64,000 nt of DNA from Salinilacustrithrix flava (GCA_024128875.1 JAMYFF010000001.1:682001-746000); one strand, 5' to 3'. Counted from the first letter of the stretch, positions 32,400-40,863 are shown. The notes: generated by a model not told the origin, from the sequence alone. Made by a program: numbers and translations.

Positions 32400-33947
32400 A
32401 TGCCCGAGACCCACCATGAGGGAGCCGAGGACGTGCTCCGCCGGCACGGCGACCGGCTGGCCGCCGTGCTGTCCGGTTCCGGCGAGACGCGGACCTATGC
32501 CGAGCTCGACGAACGCTCGACCCGGTTGGCTCGCCACTTCGATCGGGCCGGGCTCGCGCCGGGCGACCACGTCGCCGTGCTCCTGCGGAACCAGCTCGAG
32601 TACGTCGACGTCATCTGGGCTTCCCTCCGGGCCGGCTTGTACCTCACGCCGATCAACTGGCACCTCGGACCTGACGAGGCCGGCTACATCGTCGAGGACT
32701 GCGGGGCCACGGCCCTGGTGACCGCTGCGGACATGGCCGAGGTCGTCGACGGGTGGTCGCAGCACCTCCGGCGACTCGACATCCGGCTCTCGGTCGGCGC
32801 CGGCATCGACGGCTTCGCCGATTTCGAGGAGGCCCTGTCGGCCAGCGACCCGACGCCCCGCGAGGGGGAACGGGAAGGTCAGCTGATGCTCTACTCGTCG
32901 GGCACGACGGGCCGACCCAAGGGCATCCTCCCACCGCTCCCGAGGTCGCCGTTCGGCCAGGCGAAGGGTGGCATCACGCCGGTGGCCAGGGGCCTCTACG
33001 GCATGGACGCCTCCTCCGTGTACCTGAGTCCAGCACCGATGTACCACGCCGCCCCGCTGGGGTGGACGATCGCCGCCCATCGTCTCGGCGCGACCGTGGT
33101 GATCATGGAGCGCTTCGATGGCGCCGAGGCGCTCGATGCCATCGAACGGCACCGGGTCACCCACGCGCAGTTCGTGCCGACCCACTTCGTACGCATGCTG
33201 CGGCTGCCCGAGGAGGTGCGGTCACGGGCGGACCTGTCGTCGCTCCAGAAGGTCATCCACGCCGCCGCCCCCTGCCCGGTCCCCGTCAAGCAGCAGATGA
33301 TCGACTGGGTCGGGCCGATCGTGGACGAGTACTACGGCGGCTCCGAGGGCTTCGGCTTCTGCAACATCACCGCCCACGAGTGGCTCGAGCATCCGGGCTC
33401 GGTGGGCCGTTCCATGCTCGGCGCCGTCCACATCGTCGGCGAGGACGGCACCGACGTCGGTCCGGGCGAGACCGGGCAGGTCTGGTTCGAGGCCGCCGGG
33501 CGGTTCGAGTACCACAACGACCCGGCCAAGACCCGCAGGGCAACCGATCCACGGGGATGGGCCACCTACGGCGACATCGGCCACGTCGACGACGACGGCT
33601 ACCTGCATCTGACGGACCGGGCCTCGAACATGATCATCTCGGGCGGGGTCAACATCTACCCCCAGGAAGCCGAGAACGTCCTGACCGTCCACCCGGACGT
33701 CCACGACGTCGCGGTCCTCGGGGTGCCCGATCCCGAGATGGGCGAGCGCGTGAAGGCCTTCGTCGTCGCGGTGAACGCCCCGGATGATCCCGATCGCCTC
33801 GCGGCCGAGCTCATCGAGCACTGCCGCGACGAGCTCGCCCACTACAAGTGTCCCCGCGAGCTGGTCTTCGTCGACGAGCTCCCACGCCTCGAGAGCGGCA
33901 AGCTCCTCAAGCGCCGCCTGCTCGAGGAGATCGAGGTGGCGACGTGA
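32400..33947 (+). CDS. Acyl-CoA synthetase (AMP-binding)
   Basis: 515 residues. ANL-superfamily ligase forming acyl-adenylate and then acyl-CoA. P-loop MLYSSGTTGRPKG (near residue 162), YYGGSEGFGFCN, TYGDIGHVDDDGYLHLTDRA, GGVNIYPQEAENVL, and the C-terminal lysine in LESGKLLKRRLLE. It would prime the pathway's acid for beta-oxidation-like steps. ATG 32400 is chosen because the AMP-ligase domain begins just after it; the open frame upstream overlaps the amidohydrolase. Confidence 0.92.
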   Translation: MPETHHEGAEDVLRRHGDRLAAVLSGSGETRTYAELDERSTRLARHFDRAGLAPGDHVAVLLRNQLEYVDVIWASLRAGLYLTPINWHLGPDEAGYIVEDCGATALVTAADMAEVVDGWSQHLRRLDIRLSVGAGIDGFADFEEALSASDPTPREGEREGQLMLYSSGTTGRPKGILPPLPRSPFGQAKGGITPVARGLYGMDASSVYLSPAPMYHAAPLGWTIAAHRLGATVVIMERFDGAEALDAIERHRVTHAQFVPTHFVRMLRLPEEVRSRADLSSLQKVIHAAAPCPVPVKQQMIDWVGPIVDEYYGGSEGFGFCNITAHEWLEHPGSVGRSMLGAVHIVGEDGTDVGPGETGQVWFEAAGRFEYHNDPAKTRRATDPRGWATYGDIGHVDDDGYLHLTDRASNMIISGGVNIYPQEAENVLTVHPDVHDVAVLGVPDPEMGERVKAFVVAVNAPDDPDRLAAELIEHCRDELAHYKCPRELVFVDELPRLESGKLLKRRLLEEIEVAT

Positions 33948-33977
33948 CGAGCTCCGCGATCGACGAACCTGAGGGCC

Positions 33978-33992
33978 GCCGGGGACGCCGGC
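33978..33992. terminator. Hairpin between convergent ligase and tetR genes
   Basis: GCCGG-GGACG-CCGGC, a 5-bp stem in the 53-base convergent gap. Small, with no T-tract; probably a weak bidirectional terminator. Confidence 0.3.
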
Positions 33993-34000
33993 CTGGACGG

Positions 34001-34654
34001 TCAATCCTCCATGTGGGTCATGCCGGCGACGATCATGTCGATCAGCTGCTCGACCTGCGGGTTCAGCGGCTCACCTGTGCGTGGCGGCGCGAACCCGAGG
34101 CGCGACGCGAGGCCCTCGAAGGTGAACGGGCTGAACGCAGCGCCGAACACGAAGACGCCGAGCACGCGGAGGTCGACCGTCGAGGGGATCTCGCGGGTCA
34201 CGTCCGCGTACTCGAAGATCGCTTGCGAGATCGGTTCGATGACGTCGTCGTAGATCTGGTCGAACCGGGGGCCACCCCGCAGCGCCTCTGCCAGGAAGAG
34301 GCGGAACGCGTCCGGGTGCGACGCGGCCTCCACCATGAGCAGCTCCAACCCGGCGCGAAGCGTCGGACGCAGCGGCCGGGCCTCGCCGACGTCGAACATC
34401 TCCACGATGCGCGCCGCCGCCGGCTCCAGACCGTGGCGGACCGCGGCTCGCCACAGGTCCTCCTTCGAACCGAAGTAGTGGCGCACCAGGTTGTGGCCCA
34501 CGCCGACCGCACCGGTGATCTCGCGGATCGACGCCCCTTCGAAGCCACGCTCGGCGAAGGCACGGAGCGCCGCGTCGAGCAGCGCCGCCTTCGTCTTGTC
34601 GGCATCGGCCCCTGGCGGTCGACCGAGCCGCCTCTCAGGCAATTTATTGGACAT
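34001..34654 (-). CDS. TetR regulator, presumed repressor of the catabolic island
   Basis: 217 residues. Helix-turn-helix: KTKAALLDAALRAFAERGFE, GASIREITGAVGVGHNLVRH and YFGSKEDLWRAAV; the remainder is the helical ligand-binding domain. Its own ATG lies inside operator copy 4, with TAAACT ending 6 bases upstream, so it looks leaderless and autorepressed. The same operator occurs at the two other promoter regions of the island, making this the natural candidate to bind it. A CoA ester or hydroxylated intermediate could be the inducer (inference). Confidence 0.9.
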   Translation of the reverse strand: MSNKLPERRLGRPPGADADKTKAALLDAALRAFAERGFEGASIREITGAVGVGHNLVRHYFGSKEDLWRAAVRHGLEPAAARIVEMFDVGEARPLRPTLRAGLELLMVEAASHPDAFRLFLAEALRGGPRFDQIYDDVIEPISQAIFEYADVTREIPSTVDLRVLGVFVFGAAFSPFTFEGLASRLGFAPPRTGEPLNPQVEQLIDMIVAGMTHMED

Positions 34655-34664
34655 TCGTACAGTT
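34645..34664. promoter_or_regulatory. TetR operator copy 4, divergent tetR/P450
   Basis: TATTGGACATTCGTACAGTT. It contains TACAGT (34658-34663) as -10 for the P450 on the plus strand. It also overlaps TAAACT (34661-34666) and the start codon of tetR on the minus strand. One bound repressor would block both directions. Confidence 0.75.
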
Positions 34665-34710
34665 TAACCCAGCGGTTCCGCCCCCGGCGCCCGCTCCACA
34701 GGAGTCTTCC

Positions 34711-35958
34711 ATGAGCACCACCGATGAGACCACAACCCGCACCGATCCCGGTCCGCTGTTCACCGACGGCGCCACCTTCCTCGACGTCGAGCGCTGGCAC
34801 CGTGCCGTCGACGAGCTGCGCGGTCAGGGGCCGTTCGTCCGCTTCGACGACGACGTCCACGGGACGATCTGGGCCACGGTCGACCTCGAGGTGCTCCTCG
34901 AGGTGTCCCGCCGCCCGGGGGAGTTCGCCAACACGACGGTGCCGCTGCTCCCCCCGAAGCTGGGAGCCGACGGTCCGGACATCAACGAGGTCGGTGCCCA
35001 GCTCAAGATGCTGATCAACCAGGACGGGCCGGACCACCTCGCGCACCGCAAGCTGGTCGTCGAGTGGTTCAAGAACTCCACCCTTCGCGTCCTGAAGCCC
35101 GCCGTGGACGAGCTGGTCGCCGAGTCGATGACGCGGTTGCGCGAGATCGGAGGCGAGTGCGACTTCTCGTCCGAGGTGGCGCTCCCGCTGCCCCTGCGGG
35201 TGATCATGTCGATGATGGGCGTGCCCCGGGAGGACGAGCCGGTCCTGCTGAAGCTGACCCAGGAGATGTTCAGCTCGGAGGACGACGAGCTCGGGCAGGG
35301 TGACCCGTTCGCGGCGATGATGGAGGTCGCCGGCTACTTCACCGAACTGATGCAGGATCGGCAGGCCAACCCCACCGACGACCTGTCCTCGGCCATCGCC
35401 AACGGCGTGGTCGACGGCACGCCGCTCGAGACCATGTCGGCGATCGGCTTGTACGTGATCATCGCCACCGCCGGTCACGACACGACGTCGTTCGCAATGG
35501 CTGGCGGCGTCGACGCGCTGGCGCGGTTCCCGGACCAGTTCGATCGCCTGCGCTCGAAGCCAGACCTGGTCCAGAACGCGGCGTACGAAGTCGTTCGGCT
35601 CACCTCGCCGGTCCGCCACTTCCTTCGACATGCCCAGACCGATGCCGAGGTGGCAGGTCACGTCTTCGCTCCCGGCGACCGAGTTCTCCTGTCGTATCCG
35701 GGCGCCAACCGCGACCCGGGCCTGTTCGACGACCCGCACTCGCTCGACGTCAACCGATCGAACGCCAGCCGCCAGGTCGGCTGGGGCCACGGAGCGCACT
35801 TCTGCCTCGGGTCCAGGCTGGCCCACATGGAGGTCTCCGCCGTCCTCGACGGTCTTCGCCGCGAGTTCACCTCGATCGAGCTGACCGGGCCGACCGAGTG
35901 GACGAAGTCGCACTTCGTCGGCGGCGCCAAGCACGTTCCCGTCCGCTTGGGTATCTGA
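34711..35958 (+). CDS. Cytochrome P450 (second paralogue)
   Basis: 415 residues. Same architecture as the P450 at 27013-28263: I-helix ATAGHDTTS, K-helix EVVR, heme loop GWGHGAHFCLGSRLA with Cys365. Extended blocks such as WFKNSTLRVLKPAV and PLRVIMSM are identical in both, indicating duplication within the pathway. CAGGAG precedes ATG 34711. Its TGA shares a base with the next ATG. The two enzymes may act on successive oxidation states or on different substrates of one route. Confidence 0.93.
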   Translation: MSTTDETTTRTDPGPLFTDGATFLDVERWHRAVDELRGQGPFVRFDDDVHGTIWATVDLEVLLEVSRRPGEFANTTVPLLPPKLGADGPDINEVGAQLKMLINQDGPDHLAHRKLVVEWFKNSTLRVLKPAVDELVAESMTRLREIGGECDFSSEVALPLPLRVIMSMMGVPREDEPVLLKLTQEMFSSEDDELGQGDPFAAMMEVAGYFTELMQDRQANPTDDLSSAIANGVVDGTPLETMSAIGLYVIIATAGHDTTSFAMAGGVDALARFPDQFDRLRSKPDLVQNAAYEVVRLTSPVRHFLRHAQTDAEVAGHVFAPGDRVLLSYPGANRDPGLFDDPHSLDVNRSNASRQVGWGHGAHFCLGSRLAHMEVSAVLDGLRREFTSIELTGPTEWTKSHFVGGAKHVPVRLGI

Positions 35959-36413
35959 TGAGCGTCCGCATGGACCAGGACGAGGCGTGGGCGTTCCTCG
36001 AGCGCGGCCACACTGCGATCCTGACGACATTGCGGCGCGATGGCTGGCCGGTCTCGCTCCCACTCTGGTACGTCGTCGAGGACCGTGCGATCTACGTCGC
36101 CACGCCAGAGCGCAGCAAGAAGGTGTCGCGCATCCGCAACGACGACCGAGCCTGCCTCGTGGTGGAGCAGGGCCAGCAGTGGGCTGAGCTCGCCGCAGTC
36201 GAGTTGCCCGTCAGGGCGACGATCCTGGAACCCGGCGCCGAGGCCGATCGCGCCGGAGCGCTGTTCGCTGACAAGTACGCAGCCTTTCGACCCGCGCCAT
36301 CCCGGATGCCCAAGGCCACCACGAAGCACTACCAAGGTCAGGTCGTGATCCGGCTCGATCCTGTCGGTCGACTCCTGAGCTGGGACAACGCCAAGCTCCG
36401 TCTGCACGGCTGA
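35958..36413 (+). CDS. PPOX-class split-barrel flavin/F420 protein
   Basis: 151 residues. Pyridoxamine-phosphate-oxidase-like fold: FLERGHTAILTTLRRDGWPV, LPLWYVVEDRAIYVATPERS, KKVSRIRNDDRACLVVEQG. Actinobacterial members commonly bind F420 or FMN, and some are reductases of small organic substrates. ATG 35958 overlaps the P450 stop (TGATG), so the pair is coupled; the protein could serve the P450's product or handle electrons, but this is not shown by sequence. Confidence 0.82.
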   Translation: MSVRMDQDEAWAFLERGHTAILTTLRRDGWPVSLPLWYVVEDRAIYVATPERSKKVSRIRNDDRACLVVEQGQQWAELAAVELPVRATILEPGAEADRAGALFADKYAAFRPAPSRMPKATTKHYQGQVVIRLDPVGRLLSWDNAKLRLHG

Positions 36414-36418
36414 ACCTT

Positions 36419-36461
36419 CTGGGCCGCGGTACGCGCATCAGAGGCGTGCGCCGCTGCCCAG
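36419..36461. terminator. Bidirectional hairpin between PPOX and tetR genes
   Basis: CTGGGCCGCGG (36419-36429) and the arm TGCGCCGCTGCCCAG (36447-36461) pair over most of their length with one mismatch and a small bulge. Placed between convergent genes. The remaining 68 bases to the tetR stop show nothing distinct. Confidence 0.5.
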
Positions 36462-36529
36462 TTGCCATCCGCTCGGCCTCGCCCTGCACGAGATCCGCTG
36501 AAGGAGCTGCGGTCCGGTTCCCTGCGTCA

Positions 36530-37123
36530 TCACCGAGCGAGCCCAGCGCCGAGCCGATCGAAGGCGTCCTGCACGAGCGTCGGCAGCTCCACCGCCTGCG
36601 GGGCGGTGAGCCAGTGCTGGAGCGAGGCGCGCATGACCGCCACGGCGGTGGCCGCGAGCAGGCGGGGTGTCGGGTCGCTGGCGGCGGCGCCCATCCGGGT
36701 GGCGAGGTGCGCAGCGAGGGTGTGCTCCCAGCCCGCCTGGAGCTGGAGGCTCCGGGCCTGGACTGACGGGGTGGTCGCCATGATGCCGAAGCGCCGGGCG
36801 AGGCGGTCGACCTCCGTCGCGTAGTCGGACGCGACCGCAGCGAAGGCTGCTCGCAGCGCGCGCCACGTCGGCTCGTCCGCCGGTCGCTGGTCGAGCTCCT
36901 CGAGGATGCGGCCGAGGCGGTCGGCGTAGTCGGCGATGACCACGTCGTCCTTGGTCTCGAAGTAGGAGAAGAACGTCCTCGGTGCGATCTCGGCGGCGGC
37001 GGCGATCTGCTCGATCGTGGTCGCGTCGAACCCCTGCTGCTCGAACAGCTCGACGGCGACGTCCTCGATCTGGCGGCGGCGGTCGCGCTTCTTGCGCTCC
37101 CGCAGGCCGATGGTCTCCGACAT
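36530..37123 (-). CDS. TetR regulator of the MMPL exporter
   Basis: 197 residues. Helix-turn-helix RRRQIEDVAVELFEQQGFD, ATTIEQIAAAAEIAPRTFFS and YFETKDDVV, of the kind seen in AcrR-like repressors of pumps; helical sensor domain after residue 60. It is divergent from mmpL across an 80-base promoter region carrying a perfect 15-bp palindrome, so it most likely represses mmpL and perhaps itself. Inducer unknown. Confidence 0.9.
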   Translation of the reverse strand: MSETIGLRERKKRDRRRQIEDVAVELFEQQGFDATTIEQIAAAAEIAPRTFFSYFETKDDVVIADYADRLGRILEELDQRPADEPTWRALRAAFAAVASDYATEVDRLARRFGIMATTPSVQARSLQLQAGWEHTLAAHLATRMGAAASDPTPRLLAATAVAVMRASLQHWLTAPQAVELPTLVQDAFDRLGAGLAR

Positions 37124-37155
37124 GTCCGCATCGTAGCCAGTAAAAGATGCGGTGG

Positions 37156-37185
37156 TTGCAAGATTGCAGTGGCTGCAATTATGGT
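37156..37185 (+). promoter_or_regulatory. mmpL promoter with operator in the spacer
   Basis: TTGCAA (37156-37161) and TATGGT (37180-37185) form a -35/-10 pair with an 18-base spacer. Within the spacer, TTGCAG-TGG-CTGCAA (37164-37178) is a perfect palindrome, the expected binding site of the divergent TetR. GGAGG precedes ATG 37204. Confidence 0.6.
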
Positions 37186-37203
37186 GGGAACCGGAGGTCG
37201 ATC

Positions 37204-39408
37204 ATGTCGAACGGGTTGTTCCGGTTGGGTCGTTGGGTCGCCGTGCATCGGCGCCTCGTGCTCGTGGTGTGGTTGGCCGTGGTCGTCGGCCTGGGGGTGG
37301 CGGACCGGGTCGGCGGCGGTGGGACGGTCGACGACTTCGAGGTCCCCGGCGTCGAGTCGCAGGAGGCGATCGACCTGCTGGAGGACCGGTTCCCCGAGCG
37401 TTCGGGCGCGACGGCGATGGTCGTGTTCCACGTGCCCGATGGCGGGATCACCGCAGGCGGGGCCACGGACGCGATCGCCGCGACGGTCGAGGAGGTCCGA
37501 GCGCTCGATGGCGTCGTCGGCGTGACCGACCCGCTGGGGAGCCCACGATCGGTCTCGCCCGACGGCACCACGGCGTTCGCCGCCGTGCAGTTCGACGCGC
37601 CGACCGCCGAGCTCGGACGGTCGACGCTGGACGCGCTGCTCGACACCGCCGAACCGGCCGAGGCCGCCGGCGTGCACGTCGAGTTCGGCGGTGAGCTCCC
37701 GACCGTGCTGAAGGAGCGCCACACCGGGCCGGCCGAGATGATCGGGATCATCGCCGCGCTGGTCATCCTGTTCGTGACGTTCCGGGCGGTGCTCGCCACG
37801 CTGATGCCGCTCGGCGTCGCCATCGCCGGGCTCGCGGTGGGCCTCTCGATCGTGGGGCTGCTGGGCGCGTGGATCGCCATCCCCTCGGTGGCGCCACGGC
37901 TCGGGACCATGATCGGCCTCGGGGTCGGCATCGACTACGCGCTCTTCGTCCTGAGCCGACATCGCGATCAGCTCGCCGAGGGCATGGACGTCACCGAGTC
38001 GATCGGTCGGACGAACGCCACGGCAGGACAGGCGGTGGTGGTCGCCGGCGGCACCGTCGTGGTCGCCATCCTCGGCCTCCAGCTCGCCGGCATCCCCTTC
38101 GTCGCCGCGCTGGGCTACTCGGCCTCGATCGTCGTCGCGGTGGCCGTGCTGGTCGCGATCACCCTCCTGCCGGCGCTGCTCGGGTTCGCCGGCCACCGGG
38201 TGCTCCCGCGAGCCACCCGCAGCGCCCCGCCCGTCGAGGGCGCGGGGCACAGCGGCTGGGTGCGCTGGGCGCACTGGGTGGCCCATCACCCCTGGCGCAG
38301 TGCCATCGCCGCAACCGTGGTGCTCCTGACGCTGGCGGTCCCGGTCCTCGACATGCGACTCGGCCAGGCCGACGCCGGCACCGACCCCACGTCCACCACC
38401 CACCGTCGCGCCTACGACCTGTTGGCCGCCGGGTTCGGTGACGGGTTCAACGGGCCCCTGCTGATCGCCGTCGACCTCGGGGACGAGCCCGACCCGGCCG
38501 CGCTCGATCCGATCGTTGCCGCGGTGGCGGCCGACCCCGGGGTCCGGGCGGTCTCGCCGCCGGAGCTCAACGCTGCCGGCGACACCGGGCTCGTCACGGC
38601 GATCCCCACCAGCAAGCCACAGGACGGGGCCACCAGTGACCTGGTCCACCGCCTGCGTGACACGGTGCTGCCCGCTGCGACGGCCGACACCGGTGCGGAC
38701 GCGCTGGTGGGCGGACCGACGGCCGGGTTCATCGATCAGTCCGACAAGATCGCCGACCGGCTCCCGTGGTTCATCGCGGCCGTGGTGTCGCTGTCGTTCC
38801 TGCTGCTGATGACCGTGTTCCGCTCGATCCTGGTCCCGCTCAAGGCTGCGCTGCTGAACCTGCTGGCCATCGGTGCCGCCTACGGCGTCGTGGTTGCCGT
38901 GTTCCAGTGGGGCTGGGGCCGATCGCTCATCGGCCTCGACGAGGCGGTGCCGATCGCCTCGTTCGTCCCGATGATGATGTTCGCCATCCTGTTCGGCCTG
39001 TCCATGGACTACGAGGTGTTCATCCTCTCCCGCATCCGTGAGGAGTACCACCGGGGCCACAGCAACATCGACAGCGTCGTCGAGGGGCTCGGTGCCACCG
39101 CCAAGGTCATCACGGCCGCCGCGCTCATCATGATCAGCGTCTTCCTCGGCTTCGTCGCCAGCGACGATCCCGTCGTCAAGATGATGGGCGTCGGGCTCGC
39201 CACCGCCGTCGCCGTCGACGCCACCATCGTGCGCATGGTGCTCGTCCCGTCCACCATGGCTCTCGTCGGCGACGCCAACTGGTGGCTGCCACGCTGGCTC
39301 GACCGCATCCTGCCCAGCCTCGACCTCGAAGCCGACCCGGAACCAGACCCGGACCCGGCCGTCGACGCGCCGACCGTGCCTGTCCACCCCGAAGGAGCCA
39401 CCCGATGA
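37204..39408 (+). CDS. MMPL/RND family transporter
   Basis: 734 residues. Twelve-helix RND-type permease: TM1 near residues 17-37, a periplasmic loop, then TM2-6 with MIGLGVGIDYALFVLSRHRD (the GxxxDY proton-relay motif in TM4). A second loop and TM7-12 follow with AILFGLSMDYEVFILSRIRE and a Pro/Asp-rich C-terminal tail. Such proteins export lipids or drugs using the proton gradient. The tetR partner and the coupled DUF1971 gene suggest an inducible efflux or stress unit rather than a lipid-assembly locus. Start ATG 37204 from the ribosome-binding site. Confidence 0.92.
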   Translation: MSNGLFRLGRWVAVHRRLVLVVWLAVVVGLGVADRVGGGGTVDDFEVPGVESQEAIDLLEDRFPERSGATAMVVFHVPDGGITAGGATDAIAATVEEVRALDGVVGVTDPLGSPRSVSPDGTTAFAAVQFDAPTAELGRSTLDALLDTAEPAEAAGVHVEFGGELPTVLKERHTGPAEMIGIIAALVILFVTFRAVLATLMPLGVAIAGLAVGLSIVGLLGAWIAIPSVAPRLGTMIGLGVGIDYALFVLSRHRDQLAEGMDVTESIGRTNATAGQAVVVAGGTVVVAILGLQLAGIPFVAALGYSASIVVAVAVLVAITLLPALLGFAGHRVLPRATRSAPPVEGAGHSGWVRWAHWVAHHPWRSAIAATVVLLTLAVPVLDMRLGQADAGTDPTSTTHRRAYDLLAAGFGDGFNGPLLIAVDLGDEPDPAALDPIVAAVAADPGVRAVSPPELNAAGDTGLVTAIPTSKPQDGATSDLVHRLRDTVLPAATADTGADALVGGPTAGFIDQSDKIADRLPWFIAAVVSLSFLLLMTVFRSILVPLKAALLNLLAIGAAYGVVVAVFQWGWGRSLIGLDEAVPIASFVPMMMFAILFGLSMDYEVFILSRIREEYHRGHSNIDSVVEGLGATAKVITAAALIMISVFLGFVASDDPVVKMMGVGLATAVAVDATIVRMVLVPSTMALVGDANWWLPRWLDRILPSLDLEADPEPDPDPAVDAPTVPVHPEGATR

Positions 39409-39788
39409 GCCGACCGCAGCTGCCCGACGGGCTCGAGCACGTCCGCACCACGGACACCTTCGACACCGCCACGGTGCCGGCCGGTCTCCTGCGTGCCCAC
39501 CGGGTCGCGGACAGCGTCTGGGGGAACCTCGTCGTCCACACCGGCTCCGTCACCTTCGTCTTCGACGACGACCCCGCCCACCCCATCACCGCCGGTGCCG
39601 GCGAAACCGTCGCGATCCCACCGGCACGCCAGCACCACCTCGAGCTCGACGAGCCCGCCACCTTCGCCATCGAGTTCCACCGCATCCCCAGCGGGTCGGT
39701 CCCCGAGGCCGGAAGCGAGAGCACCGGGTTGGCTGCTGCGCCGCCCGACGCCGTCAGGGACGGCGGTCCTCCACCCAGCCCGCGATGA
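39405..39788 (+). CDS. DUF1971 (YeaR/TehB-like) cupin-type protein
   Basis: 127 residues. Opens with LPDGLEHVRTTDTFDTATVP, then GLLRAHRVADSVWGNLVVHT and VAIPPARQHHLEL, the pattern of the small beta-sandwich found in YeaR and at the TehB N-terminus, linked to tellurite or nitrosative stress in enterobacteria. ATG 39405 overlaps the mmpL stop. The last ~30 residues are Pro/Ala-rich; the gene runs 35 bases into the convergent hydrolase gene. Confidence 0.78.
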   Translation: MSRPQLPDGLEHVRTTDTFDTATVPAGLLRAHRVADSVWGNLVVHTGSVTFVFDDDPAHPITAGAGETVAIPPARQHHLELDEPATFAIEFHRIPSGSVPEAGSESTGLAAAPPDAVRDGGPPPSPR

Positions 39789-40863
39789 GGTCGGCGACGT
39801 CGGCGCGACCGCCGTCCTCGAAGTAGTGCTCCCCGGGCACGAGCTCCAATGACCGGTCCTCTGCGGCGAGCGCCTCGTGGATCGCGTGAGCGTCGGAGGG
39901 GAACACGCCCCGGTCGGCGGTGGACTGCACCACCAGCGACGGCACCCGGATCTGGGCCAGGTGCGGTGCGCCGACGCACTGGGACTCGCGCAGGCTCCAC
40001 ATCGACAGCCAGGACCGGAGCGTGTTCGTCCGGCCGATGCCGTACGGCCCGAGGTTGGCTCGCTTCGGGTCGCCGGCGTAGCAGCCGGCGCGGCGGTCGG
40101 ACGGGTCCAGCGCCAGGTCGGTGAAGCGGAGGTCGGCCCACACCCGGTGCACGTCGAAGAGGCGGTCCCATGCGCCGGCGGCCCGCAGCCGCTCGAGCTC
40201 GGCCATGGCCCAGTCGGTGATGCGGTGGTTGCGCGCCTCCTGCGCCGATCGGTACCGGGCGACGAAGTCGGCCGTGTAGGGCGGGCCGTTGCGGTCGTCG
40301 TACATGTCGAGGTCCGAGTCGACGGACAGGGGGTCGGCCTCGTCGGTGACGGAGGGGTCGAGCCATGCGGTGAGCACGTCGGGCCGTCCGGGGTGGGCGT
40401 TGAGCGAGACGTAGAGGTCGGCTGCAGGCAGGTCGAGGACCGCGTCGGGGAGCGGCAGATCCCGCGCCGGCTCGATGATCGGGTCGCTCGCCTGCGACTG
40501 GTACGCCGCCATGAGCGATCCACCGCCCGAGTTGCCGAGGACGACGACGGTCTCGACGCCGGCGACGTCGCGCAGCCACCGGACGCCGGCCCCGATGTCG
40601 ATCAGCGCGTGCTCGAGGAGGAAGTGGGCCTCGTTGCCCCGGTAGCGGGTGTTCCAGCCGAGGAACCCGAACCCCCGCTCGGCCAGGTGCGCCGCCAGGT
40701 AGTGCTCCGAGAAGTCCACGTTGTAGTGCGTGGCGATGAATGCGCACCGTGGGTTCGTGCCGACCGGGCGGTGGTACAGCCCCTGGCAGGGGTGGCTGCC
40801 GTGCCCGGCCCGCCCGGCGGTGGGCGACGGTGCCGCCACCCATTCTCGGGTCACCTGCGACAT
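39754..40863 (-). CDS. Alpha/beta hydrolase
   Basis: 369 residues. Catalytic nucleophile elbow GNSGGGS (in VVVLGNSGGGSLMAAYQSQ), RGNEAHFLLEHALIDIGAGV before it, and near the C-terminus VPSLVVQSTADRGVFPSDAH with the acid residue and EHYFEDGG with the His. Substrate unknown; no signal peptide is visible. ATG 40863 is chosen because a good -10 (40938-40943, minus strand) lies upstream and the frame further out overlaps the lipoprotein gene. Confidence 0.85.
   Translation of the reverse strand: MSQVTREWVAAPSPTAGRAGHGSHPCQGLYHRPVGTNPRCAFIATHYNVDFSEHYLAAHLAERGFGFLGWNTRYRGNEAHFLLEHALIDIGAGVRWLRDVAGVETVVVLGNSGGGSLMAAYQSQASDPIIEPARDLPLPDAVLDLPAADLYVSLNAHPGRPDVLTAWLDPSVTDEADPLSVDSDLDMYDDRNGPPYTADFVARYRSAQEARNHRITDWAMAELERLRAAGAWDRLFDVHRVWADLRFTDLALDPSDRRAGCYAGDPKRANLGPYGIGRTNTLRSWLSMWSLRESQCVGAPHLAQIRVPSLVVQSTADRGVFPSDAHAIHEALAAEDRSLELVPGEHYFEDGGRADVADLIAGWVEDRRP

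Noticed and set aside
25794..36413. KstR or KstR2 cholesterol regulon
   Set aside because: The palindrome does not match the AAC/GTT-type KstR motif or the CAAG/CTTG-type KstR2 motif, and steroid-ring genes are absent.
36211..39387. A 1058-codon open frame on the minus strand opposite mmpL
   Set aside because: It mirrors the third-position GC bias of mmpL and the tetR gene, is extremely Asp/Gly/Arg/His-rich and has no domain. It is a shadow frame, as are the long minus-strand frames at 133-1719, 558-2906 and 2928-5033.
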